IMG/VR virus record: IMGVR_UViG_3300048930_000528
Location: 1-64,000 of that record
Source: a virus
Strand: one strand, 5' to 3'
DNA length: 64,000 nt
Numbering within the stretch: the first letter of the stretch is position 1; the number at the start of each line of letters is the position of its first letter. A model generated the notes under the pieces. The model was not told where the DNA came from. It ran no database searches and saw nothing but the letters and a program-made list of their open reading frames with translations. The translations under genes were made by a program, and so were the position numbers. Shown here in pieces: positions 40,931-48,088 of this stretch.

Positions 40931-41655
40931 CCGAGCGCCCCATACTATTCTCCGCCCCGATGGTGCTGGCCCTGCTGGCCGACACGAAGATGCAAACCCG
41001 GCGGATTGTGAAGCCCCAGAGGCACCCCTATGGGGAGATGCTGACGTCGGACCAAGTTGCAGCCGAGTTCCTCGGTGAGACGTGCGCAATTCGCTGCCCC
41101 TACGGCGTGCCCGGCGACCGCCTCTGGGTCAAAGAGACCTGGTCCGCTGCCCGAGGCTGGGACCACGAGAAGCCGGTGCGCATCCCCGTAGGCGCGGCGA
41201 TCCGGTACGTGGCGGACGGTGCGATGGCCGGCGACCTTGGCGACGAGAAGCTTGGCGCTGTGCAGTTTGGCCGCAATCGCCCGTCGATCTTCATGCGCCG
41301 GTGGATGAGCCGCATCACGCTTGAGATCACCGACGTTCGGGTCGAGCGGTTGCAGGACATCAGCGAGGCGGACGCCTTGGCCGAGGGCGTGAAGCCCTTG
41401 GATTCCTACGCCCACTACAACATCTCTTCCGACGACGGCACGTGCGTGGCCGTCTCCGAGGACTACATCCACGGCATACCCAAGGTCGGCGACACGTGGC
41501 ACGGACGCAAGGTGGCGCACGTTCAGCACGTGCCGCAGCGAATGCTGCTCAGTGCCCGCGAGCAATACCGTGCGCTGTGGAACAGCATCAACGGGGCCGG
41601 ATCGTGGAACGAGAATCCCTGGGTTTGGGCGATCACCTTCCGCAAACTGTCATGA
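40927..41655 (+). CDS. ASCH/PUA-like phage protein
   Basis: 242 aa. PILFSAPMVLALLADTKMQT, then RRIVKPQ, and PGDRLWVKETWS with RITLEITDVRVERLQDISEA, is the pattern of phage ASCH-type proteins ('f...mv.all.g.KtqTRR', 'GDrLWVrEtw', 'l...eA.aEGv'). Likely RNA- or nucleotide-binding beta-barrel. Its position directly before the C5 methyltransferase (4-bp overlap) may tie it to DNA modification. Confidence 0.65.
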   Translation: MTERPILFSAPMVLALLADTKMQTRRIVKPQRHPYGEMLTSDQVAAEFLGETCAIRCPYGVPGDRLWVKETWSAARGWDHEKPVRIPVGAAIRYVADGAMAGDLGDEKLGAVQFGRNRPSIFMRRWMSRITLEITDVRVERLQDISEADALAEGVKPLDSYAHYNISSDDGTCVAVSEDYIHGIPKVGDTWHGRKVAHVQHVPQRMLLSAREQYRALWNSINGAGSWNENPWVWAITFRKLS

Positions 41656-42575
41656 GCATCCGCACCAACAGCTACTTCAGCGGCGCCGGCCTGATGGACC
41701 TCGGCCTGCAACGTGGCGGGCTGCATGTCCAGGAGAGCTACGAGATCGATGAGACCTGCTGCGAAACGTTGCGTCAGAACTTCGACCACAAGGTGGTGCA
41801 GATGGACGTATCCAAGAAGCTGGTCTTCGATGAATCCGAATGCGACGCCATGGTGGCAACGTTCCCGTGCACCAAGTACTCGACCGCGGCCGACATCAAC
41901 GGCGCGAGGACGGGTGACGAACTCTTCCTGCACTTCTTCCGGCATGTGGCTATCCGCCGGCCGGAAGTGTACGCCGTGGAGAACGTGCCCGGCATGCGAA
42001 AGTTTCCCGTGGTGATGGAGGCGCTGACCAGGCTGCCCGACTACTACGTCAACGTCTTCTGTCCGGTTAGCAGCACCAACTGGCTGCCGCAGAAGCGTGA
42101 CCGACTGATCATCATCGGATCACGCAAGCGGTTCGGCTGGCGACCGCCCGAGGCGGGGCGCGTGCTGACGCTGGCTGAGATAATCGAAGAGAATCCGCAG
42201 GTCGAGATACCGGACTACGTGTACGCCAGGATCAACGGCAAGTACCGGGACCAGCCGATCGTGAGCGACCCTGCCAAGGGTGACGTGGCGCCGACGTGTG
42301 TTGCACACTACGCCAAGGATCTCGGGACACGCCTCGTGGTGGATCGCCGGTATCCGCATGGCGTGCGTCCGTATTCGGTGAGGGAGTACGCCCGGCTGCA
42401 AGGCCTGCCAGACACGTTCACTTTCGCTGGCACGAGTCGAGACGCTTACCGCATGATCGGCAACGGCGTATCCGTGCCCGTGGGTGAGTGGCTGGGCCGT
42501 GAGATTGTCCGCTACTTTGGGCGAGGCGCGAGGCCTCAGCCGCTCAGGCCGTTCCAGTTGGATCTTCTGTCATGA
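41652..42575 (+). CDS. C5 cytosine DNA methyltransferase
   Basis: 307 aa. Motif I SYFSGAGLMDLGLQRGG, motif IV FPCTKYS with the catalytic Cys, motif VI ENVPG, motif VIII QKRDRLIIIGSR and motif X GNGVSVPVGEWLG, all in order. The target-recognition domain lies between VIII and X. A phage-encoded m5C methylase protects DNA from restriction. Start overlaps the preceding gene. Confidence 0.9.
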   Translation: MSIRTNSYFSGAGLMDLGLQRGGLHVQESYEIDETCCETLRQNFDHKVVQMDVSKKLVFDESECDAMVATFPCTKYSTAADINGARTGDELFLHFFRHVAIRRPEVYAVENVPGMRKFPVVMEALTRLPDYYVNVFCPVSSTNWLPQKRDRLIIIGSRKRFGWRPPEAGRVLTLAEIIEENPQVEIPDYVYARINGKYRDQPIVSDPAKGDVAPTCVAHYAKDLGTRLVVDRRYPHGVRPYSVREYARLQGLPDTFTFAGTSRDAYRMIGNGVSVPVGEWLGREIVRYFGRGARPQPLRPFQLDLLS

Positions 42576-42772
42576 CCTTCCTCAAAATCAACATCCTGCC
42601 CGAGATGAACTGCGGCGAGCGCGTCTTCCGCTGGGAGGTGCACGGCCATCGCCGGGGCAACGTCCTGGGCGGCGGCTACTGCGCCAAGGTGGAAGACGCG
42701 TGTGCGGACGCCATCGCGTGGGTGAAAAACCAGCCGTGGCACGTGCTGCTGGACCAGAACAAGAACCAATGA
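42572..42772 (+). CDS. Small unknown protein
   Basis: 66 aa (MTFLKINILPEMNCGERVFR), coupled to the methylase stop (ATGA). Beta then helix (CADAIAWVKNQPWHVLLDQN). Unknown. Confidence 0.5.
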   Translation: MTFLKINILPEMNCGERVFRWEVHGHRRGNVLGGGYCAKVEDACADAIAWVKNQPWHVLLDQNKNQ

Positions 42773-42870
42773 AAACCATCCTGCTTCGCGCCGTGCTGCA
42801 CGGCCTGTTCTACATCGGCTTCGGCCTGTTCGCCACGCTCGTCTTCGGCGGGTGGTGGCTGGGGTTTTGA
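42769..42870 (+). CDS. Membrane peptide, 33 aa
   Basis: MKTILLRAVLHGLFYIGFGL continues into a hydrophobic stretch ending GGWWLGF. Coupled by ATGA. Too short for firm assignment, but the overlap supports translation. Confidence 0.45.
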   Translation: MKTILLRAVLHGLFYIGFGLFATLVFGGWWLGF

Positions 42871-42872
42871 CC

Positions 42873-43121
42873 ATGAAATACATCATCGAATACGTCCGGC
42901 CCTCTTGCATGGAGGGCTACGAGAACTACGACCAAGCCCCATGTGTATTCTTCCGGCACTACGAAGCCGTGGACGAGGAGGACGCAGTGTCTAAGGCCAA
43001 AGCCTTTGCCGAGAAGGATGGCGACGTGGTCATCTCGCATGTCAGCACCTACAATTCCTACAAGCAATTCCTCAGCACCGTCCTCGACGACCCGGACTGC
43101 GCGCTGGATCAGGTCAAGTAA
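42873..43121 (+). CDS. Tandem-duplicated protein, copy 1
   Basis: 82 aa from ATG 42873: MKYIIEYVRPSCMEGYENYD. Shares its opening and acidic-helix layout with the following gene (43133-43399). Domain unknown. Confidence 0.55.
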   Translation: MKYIIEYVRPSCMEGYENYDQAPCVFFRHYEAVDEEDAVSKAKAFAEKDGDVVISHVSTYNSYKQFLSTVLDDPDCALDQVK

Positions 43122-43132
43122 CCAAAGCCGCC

Positions 43133-43399
43133 ATGAAATACTTAATCGAATACGTCTACATCGAAGACGTCATCAAGCACGGCGACTGCTCTGTGCATGT
43201 CCGCCACCACGAGGCCGAGTCAGAAGTCGATGCACGTGAGCGCGCCATCCAAGTGCTCGGCGACGACGTGTGCATCTGCTCCGTCACTACCGAGGAGCAG
43301 TACCGGCGGTTTACCGAAGAGTCACTGTCCAACCCAATGAACTCACTCGATGCGCTCGCTGCCGAACGCGGCATTGACGAGGGGGAGGACGACCAATGA
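43133..43399 (+). CDS. Tandem-duplicated protein, copy 2
   Basis: 88 aa: MKYLIEYVYIEDVIKHGDCS. FFRHYEAVDEEDAVSKAKAF in copy 1 matches HVRHHEAESEVDARERAIQV here. A recent duplication followed by divergence. Overlaps the ATPase start. Confidence 0.55.
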   Translation: MKYLIEYVYIEDVIKHGDCSVHVRHHEAESEVDARERAIQVLGDDVCICSVTTEEQYRRFTEESLSNPMNSLDALAAERGIDEGEDDQ

Positions 43400-44004
43400 A
43401 ACCCACCACCCTCATCGGCCCAGCCGGCAAGCTCCAGCGCACGCTGTCCCTTGGCGCCGGCCCCATCAAGCTGCTCTTCCACGGCCCGCCCGGCGTCGGC
43501 AAGAGCGAGCTGGCCAAGTCTCTCGCCGGCCGGCTCGTCGCCTCCGCCCTCGAGATCGACCGCATCAACGGATGCGACCTCGGCGTTGATCGCATCCGCG
43601 AACTGGCCGGCACGCTGCGCCACCGCTCCATGTTCTCGGAGTGGAACGTCGTCATAATCGAGGAGATCGACAAGGTTCCCGCCGTTGCTCAGGCCCTCAT
43701 CCTTACCATGCTGGACGAGGTGATGCCGCACGTTGCGGTGATCGCCACGACCAACGAGGGGCAGGGCAAGATCCCGCCCCGCCTGTGGTCCCGCTTCGAG
43801 CGGTACGAGGTGGGCGCGCCGACGGAGAAGGAGATTCGCCAGCTCGTCATGGATACCGGCGTGCCGGATGCGCAGGTTGACATGATCGTGGCGTCAGCCT
43901 CCGGCAACGTCAGGGCGGCCGTGCTCGATGCGCAGTCGTGGTTCCGCGTGAACAAGCCGGACCCTGCGGCGGCGACGCAGCAGCTCGCCATGCTCTTTGC
44001 CTGA
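43396..44004 (+). CDS. AAA+ ATPase, clamp-loader-like
   Basis: 202 aa. Walker A FHGPPGVGKSELAKS, Walker B WNVVIIEEIDK, sensor 1 VAVIATTNEGQG and the arginine-finger region PRLWSRFERYEVG. Size and order are those of a delta-prime/RFC small-type clamp loader. It may recruit the host sliding clamp since the phage lacks its own polymerase. Confidence 0.75.
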   Translation: MKPTTLIGPAGKLQRTLSLGAGPIKLLFHGPPGVGKSELAKSLAGRLVASALEIDRINGCDLGVDRIRELAGTLRHRSMFSEWNVVIIEEIDKVPAVAQALILTMLDEVMPHVAVIATTNEGQGKIPPRLWSRFERYEVGAPTEKEIRQLVMDTGVPDAQVDMIVASASGNVRAAVLDAQSWFRVNKPDPAAATQQLAMLFA

Positions 44005-44017
44005 ACCCATCAATCCT

Positions 44018-44671
44018 ATGGAAACTAAACGATACGAATCCATGCCCGGAAATCACATCTCGACCGCCTGCAAAGAGGCCGTGGAGATGGCTCGTCGCGA
44101 CTCCTGCAATGTGGAGTTCGACTTCAACGAGATCACACTCACCGCCAAGCCCGACACCGATCCCGCCGCGCTCGCGCAATCCTACTCCGACGAGTGCGAG
44201 CGCCGCCACCGCGCCTACACCGCATCGCCTGAATACAAGGCGCGGCAGGAGGAAGCCGAGCGGAAGGAGCGCGAACGCAAGGCCAAGGTGGATGCCGTGC
44301 TCGCCGACGCCCCCGCAAACATGACGCTGCGCGATCCCGAAGGATGGAAGAAGGCGTGCGACGCAAACCAAGACCCATACGGCGGCGCGGTGATGACCTA
44401 CGCCGAACGCTGGGCGCGAATGATGGAAGCTCGCATGGCGAAGGGCGAACGCATCGCGGACATCGCGGAGGAGTGCTCACACCTCGCCAATGAAGAGGGC
44501 ATCACCGGCTTCATGTATGGCGCCGCCGTCATGACCCTGTCCTCAGTCTGGATCCACGGTGAGGCGCTGCGCTTGTGGCACAACCTCAAGTACCAACTCC
44601 GCGACGAAGGTAAGCGCGCCAACGACAACGGCGGCGTGCTCAATCCGGCTGTCCTGCGGATGGGTGAATAG
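44018..44671 (+). CDS. Conserved helical phage protein
   Basis: 217 aa from ATG 44018 (METKRYESMPGNHISTACKE). Charged coiled coil (KARQEEAERKERERKAKVDA) then AERWARMMEARMAKGERIAD and HGEALRLWHNLKYQLRDEG. Widespread pattern among phages with no assigned function. Preceded by the clamp-loader-like gene. Confidence 0.5.
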   Translation: METKRYESMPGNHISTACKEAVEMARRDSCNVEFDFNEITLTAKPDTDPAALAQSYSDECERRHRAYTASPEYKARQEEAERKERERKAKVDAVLADAPANMTLRDPEGWKKACDANQDPYGGAVMTYAERWARMMEARMAKGERIADIAEECSHLANEEGITGFMYGAAVMTLSSVWIHGEALRLWHNLKYQLRDEGKRANDNGGVLNPAVLRMGE

Positions 44672-44680
44672 GCACCGGCC

Positions 44681-44890
44681 ATGCACCCAACCCTCGCCGA
44701 CTACACCCGAGTGCGGGCGCACCTGCGCCGCCTCGTCGAAGCCAGCCAGTCGGTCAACGCCGTCGTCTCGCTGGACAAGAACGCCAACCCCGCCGTCATG
44801 GATGAGTTCGTTGAATCCATCGACGGCGGCGCTGACATCCTCAAGGACACACCCGAGCCGCCGCCCGGCCCCGTGCCAGCCAGCTCATGA
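44681..44890 (+). CDS. Small unknown protein
   Basis: 69 aa (MHPTLADYTRVRAHLRRLVE). Helical. Overlaps the next gene by ATGA. Unknown. Confidence 0.45.
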   Translation: MHPTLADYTRVRAHLRRLVEASQSVNAVVSLDKNANPAVMDEFVESIDGGADILKDTPEPPPGPVPASS

Positions 44891-45480
44891 AGCGCATGCG
44901 CCGTTGGGCGAGCCGAGCGCAACGAGGTATTACCCGCGGCGTTCGCCGCAACGTTTGGAAGGAACCACTGCCTATGACCAACCCAACCAAGGCCCTCGCC
45001 GATCTGTTCGACGGCGTCGGCCTACCGTGGGACGAGGTGCAGAAGAACAAGGACGGACGGCTTGAACCGCCGGCCCCGGCCAGCACGGAAGAGGATCCCG
45101 TGGCCGGCGCACCTGTCCCGATCAATCAGAACGGCGTGAAGCCTGGCCCGCAGAAGCTGGCGCAGTTCATCAAGGCGATGGAGCTGGTCAACATGCCGAC
45201 CCGCTCGCAGGGCGCCGACGACCCCGTCGTCCACATCAAACTCTTCAATCCCCAAGGCGAAGCGACGTGGCTGCTCACCGACTGGCAGCCCGAAGACAAG
45301 ACCGCCTTCGGCTGGTGCCATCTGCTCGGCCGCGACTGTGCCGAACTCGGCTACGTCAGCCTCGAAGAACTCGCTTACTCGCCGGGCGGACGCCTCGGCA
45401 TCGGCATCGAAATCGACAACTGGTTCACGCCCAAGCTGCTCAGTCAGGCAAAGGCGGAACTCTACGGAGACGAAGAATGA
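44887..45480 (+). CDS. DUF2958-family protein
   Basis: 197 aa. VVHIKLFNPQGEATWLLTDW, then FGWCHLLGRDCAELGYVSLE and RLGIGIEIDNWFTP, is the DUF2958 core found with plasmid and phage DNA metabolism genes. A start at 44974 would remove 29 basic residues; 44887 overlaps the previous stop. Function unknown. Confidence 0.75.
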   Translation: MKRMRRWASRAQRGITRGVRRNVWKEPLPMTNPTKALADLFDGVGLPWDEVQKNKDGRLEPPAPASTEEDPVAGAPVPINQNGVKPGPQKLAQFIKAMELVNMPTRSQGADDPVVHIKLFNPQGEATWLLTDWQPEDKTAFGWCHLLGRDCAELGYVSLEELAYSPGGRLGIGIEIDNWFTPKLLSQAKAELYGDEE

Positions 45481-45845
45481 ACACCACCACCCAACCACCC
45501 AAGACCAAGCCGACCCGCATGGATGCACAGGAGGTCATGGACAGCATCGCCACCCAGCTTCCCGAGATCCTTGGCCACATCCACGCCGACGGCGACTGGC
45601 TGTGGTACACAGGCCCGTCGCTCCAGTCCTCGCCAGCCACCCGTCTGGTGCTCAAGGACATCGGCTTCCGGTTCGCGCCCCGCGGCCACGTCATGCCTGA
45701 AGGCAACGGCATCGGATCGTGGGGCCACTCGTGCCTCCGGCCCACGCCGCGCCGCCGCAAAGGCGACCGCCGTGCGGCCACTGCCGACACGCCCGAAGCC
45801 CATGCCGTCGATCCCACGGCGGCACTCGCTGCCCTCTTTGCGTAA
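45477..45845 (+). CDS. Unknown protein, last before the cassette region
   Basis: 122 aa from ATG 45477 (ATGA overlap). Contains DWLWYTGPSLQSSPATRLVL, and its stop is followed by an AAC half-site like that of cassette site A. Unknown. Confidence 0.5.
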   Translation: MNTTTQPPKTKPTRMDAQEVMDSIATQLPEILGHIHADGDWLWYTGPSLQSSPATRLVLKDIGFRFAPRGHVMPEGNGIGSWGHSCLRPTPRRRKGDRRAATADTPEAHAVDPTAALAALFA

Positions 45846-45867
45846 CCCACGAAACGAACTGACAGCC
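45843..45867 (+). repeat. Orphan left arm of an attC-like site
   Basis: TAACCCAC, two bases, AACGAACTGAC directly at the stop codon matches 19 of 21 positions of the left arm of site A (53715). No GTTCG right arm follows, so it is a half-site or recombination scar. Confidence 0.45.
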
Positions 45868-45884
45868 TCAACCTTTCCATCATC

Positions 45885-46478
45885 ATGAGTACCATGCCCG
45901 CACCCGACATTGCCGCGGTCTTTACCGCCGCCCAAGCCAAGCTCCTCCACCTCGCCGTCGGCCTGCGTGACCGCGAGCCGCTCGCCATGCAGCGTATAAA
46001 CGCTTTCGTCCTCAACAAGACCGGCGCCAAGTTCAACGAGTACCTCACCGGCCCGACGCCCGTCGTCGAGAAGCTCGCCGTCGTGCAGGAAATCACCGCC
46101 ATCGTTGAGTCCGGCGACCTAAGCAAGCTGCCCTCGGCGCCCAACGGCCAAGCCTCGGCCCCGCCGACTGCGCCTCGCACCACCCCGCCGCCGGCCCCGC
46201 CCAAGGTCGAGCAGCCCAAGCAGCCCGAGGTCAAGCAGCCCGAGCCGCCTCCGGCCCCGCCCGCCCCGCCTGCCGTCGACGTGGACGACCTCGCTGACGA
46301 CGACATCGACGCCGACGAACTGGCCGGCGCCATCCAGACCATCGTCAAGGTGGCGGCCAAGCGCAAGGAACCCGCCGCCCCGCCGGCCCCGGCCTTCACC
46401 GAAGCTGACGTGCGCCGCATCATCCGGCACGAACTGGCCGATGCCATGGAGAAGATCGCCAAGGCGCTGCGTGCGTAA
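45885..46478 (+). CDS. Pro/Ala-linked two-part protein
   Basis: 197 aa. An N-terminal helical domain, a Pro-rich linker (residues 90-135, PKVEQPKQPEVKQPEPPPAP), an acidic patch (DVDDLADDDIDADELAG) and a C-terminal helix (EADVRRIIRHELADAMEKIA). The stop codon overlaps the left arm of site H. Unknown. Confidence 0.5.
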   Translation: MSTMPAPDIAAVFTAAQAKLLHLAVGLRDREPLAMQRINAFVLNKTGAKFNEYLTGPTPVVEKLAVVQEITAIVESGDLSKLPSAPNGQASAPPTAPRTTPPPAPPKVEQPKQPEVKQPEPPPAPPAPPAVDVDDLADDDIDADELAGAIQTIVKVAAKRKEPAAPPAPAFTEADVRRIIRHELADAMEKIAKALRA

Positions 46479-46541
46479 CACCGGCAGTCTGCCACCGGAG
46501 GGGCGAAGCCCCGCAGGTTGGCAGTGATGCCTTGGTTCGAC
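46475..46541 (+). repeat. attC-like site H
   Basis: AAC 46477-46479 at the stop codon; paired inner boxes GGCA/TGCC and CTGCCA/TGGCAG; terminal hairpin GGGGC-GAA-GCCCC; ends GTTCGAC at 46535. Marks the 5' edge of the cassette with 46551-47068. Confidence 0.7.
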
Positions 46542-46550
46542 CTTCTTTTT

Positions 46551-46853
46551 ATGAGCTTCGAATACCTGACAACATCCCTCGAAAAAACTCACGCGGCAGC
46601 CCGTGACATGGTCTATCGCGCGACCTTCTTACTCGCGAAACGCGATGACGGAGTGACGGCCTGCGCTCGCCTGCCGCGCCGAAACTCCCGCAAGCTGGAA
46701 ATAGGCTACTGCCTCGGCACGGGTCGAATGACTCATTGGGTCGAAACCGGCATCCTACCGACCGAACATCCCGGCGCGCTCGAATACTGGGTGAAGAAGG
46801 CGTTCTTCTACGCGGACGGACACATAGCGTGTGAGAAAAGGAAAAGCGCATGA
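46551..46853 (+). CDS. Unknown cassette protein
   Basis: 100 aa from ATG 46551 (MSFEYLTTSLEKTHAAARDM); a start at 46527 is also possible. Ends in basic residues (HIACEKRKSA). Lies between attC-like sites H and J. Unknown. Confidence 0.5.
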   Translation: MSFEYLTTSLEKTHAAARDMVYRATFLLAKRDDGVTACARLPRRNSRKLEIGYCLGTGRMTHWVETGILPTEHPGALEYWVKKAFFYADGHIACEKRKSA

Positions 46854-47068
46854 GCTACGAAAACACTCAGTGCGTCTGCGGTGGGCGAAAGCTGACCGAC
46901 ACCATGCTGTGCGCCGACTGCGAGAAAGCAGTCGAAGGTACCTTCGACCGCCGCGAGATGGAAAATCCCGCAGCGACATGGGAGCAGCGGCGCAATGCGG
47001 CGATTCGCTGCCTCGCGGTCGCCCGCCGTCGCAACCCAAGCCTACCGCTTACCTATGCGTGCCGATAG
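46850..47068 (+). CDS. Zinc-binding cassette protein
   Basis: 72 aa with CVCGGRKLTDTMLCADCE (four cysteines), a helical C-terminus. Its stop is directly followed by site J. Unknown. Confidence 0.5.
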   Translation: MSYENTQCVCGGRKLTDTMLCADCEKAVEGTFDRREMENPAATWEQRRNAAIRCLAVARRRNPSLPLTYACR

Positions 47069-47167
47069 GTCGAACGCACAAGCTGACCTATGACCACCGC
47101 GCCCATGACTACCGAATCCACAACAGACGCCGACGCGGTGGGCATTAAGTCCAGCGCCTTGTTCGGC
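47069..47167 (+). repeat. attC-like site J
   Basis: CGAAC at 47071-47075 immediately after the stop codon; CCACCGCG (47094-47101) pairs with CGCGGTGG (47134-47141); CTGAC/GTCCAG region paired with one or two extra bases; ends GTTCGGC at 47161. The next gene starts inside it. Confidence 0.75.
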
Positions 47168-47725
47168 GTGATTTACGCGGACCCGCCGTGGCGGTATGGC
47201 TTCTCTCAATCGGACTCACGCGCCATCGAGTCGCAATATCCGACAATGACCGACGAGGAAATCTGTGCTATCAAGGTGCCTGCTGCCAAGGATGCCGTGC
47301 TCTACCTGTGGGCGGTGGCTCCACGGCTCGCCGCAGGGCTGCGCGTCATGGAAGCGTGGGGATTCGACTACAAGACTTGTGCTGTGTGGGACAAAGAAAA
47401 GGTGGGCATGGGCTACTGGTGGCGCGGACAGCATGAAATCCTCATGGTCGGAACTCGCGGGAAGTTCTCGCCGCCTCCGCAAGCACTCCGCAAGTCGAGC
47501 GTGATTCGCTGCCCGCGTGGACGGCACAGCGCGAAGCCTGACCAAGTGCGCGACTGGATCGGGGAATGGTATCCCGACGTGCCCAAGCTGGAAATGTTCT
47601 CTCGGCTAAAACGACCGGGCTGGGAGGTCTTTGGAAATCAGGTCGAGTATGACCTGCTAAGCGGGGATTTTTCTTCGCCGAACGTCGCGGGTCAGACACG
47701 ACCCGCCGAAAACTCCAACCTGTAA
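47090..47725 (+). CDS. MT-A70-family DNA adenine methyltransferase
   Basis: 211 aa. YADPPWRYGFSQSDSRA carries the DPPW catalytic motif; AAKDAVLYLWAVAPRLAAGL, YKTCAVWDKEKVGMGYWW and EILMVGTRGKF follow as in MT-A70 enzymes. The first about 25 residues are encoded by site J and look like a cassette-derived extension. A phage N6-adenine methylase for self-protection. Confidence 0.85.
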   Translation: MTTAPMTTESTTDADAVGIKSSALFGVIYADPPWRYGFSQSDSRAIESQYPTMTDEEICAIKVPAAKDAVLYLWAVAPRLAAGLRVMEAWGFDYKTCAVWDKEKVGMGYWWRGQHEILMVGTRGKFSPPPQALRKSSVIRCPRGRHSAKPDQVRDWIGEWYPDVPKLEMFSRLKRPGWEVFGNQVEYDLLSGDFSSPNVAGQTRPAENSNL

Positions 47726-47807
47726 CTCCCATGAAAAACCAAAATCCAACTGTAGTCTCTAGCCCGCAGGATCAGTGCGGGTCGTTGTCTGGGAACGCTG
47801 GTTCGGC
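47723..47807 (+). repeat. attC-like site E
   Basis: TAACTCCCA at the stop codon of the methylase; the rest of the left arm pairs with TGTCTGGGA on the right. Inner hairpin CCCGCA/TGCGGG; ends GTTCGGC at 47801. A 6-nt unpaired spacer lies on the right only. Confidence 0.65.
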
Positions 47808-48015
47808 TGCCTTTGCTTTTCCAGTGGGCTCCCGCGTGAAGATCATAGCCGCCGACCCAGAGTGCCCCGCCGACTTTATCGGCTCCGAAGGGACAGTGGT
47901 GAGAATCGCCCCAGCGGATGAAAACTGCTCAGACGATATGTATTCGGTGCGCACGGATAGCGGTAAGCAAGACGGATTCTTTTCAGATGAGCTGATTTCT
48001 TTGCCGAACCAGTGA
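47731..48015 (+). CDS. SH3/KOW-like small protein
   Basis: 94 aa. The first 35 residues come from site E. Then PVGSRVKIIAADPECPADFI and GSEGTVVRIAPADENCSDDM resemble an SH3-like barrel. The 73 bp after its stop hold no gene and no clear site. Unknown. Confidence 0.5.
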   Translation: MKNQNPTVVSSPQDQCGSLSGNAGSAAFAFPVGSRVKIIAADPECPADFIGSEGTVVRIAPADENCSDDMYSVRTDSGKQDGFFSDELISLPNQ

Positions 48016-48088
48016 TTGTGCCACGTGCGTCCGCATGGACTTGCGTAACTCAATATAAACCAACTCAAACCCAAACCACCCGTGCGAC

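Noticed and set aside
45440-46495. Long minus-strand open frame opposite the 45477 and 45885 genes
   Set aside because: Serine/arginine-rich product with no domain, fully overlapped by two coupled plus-strand genes; a codon-bias shadow.
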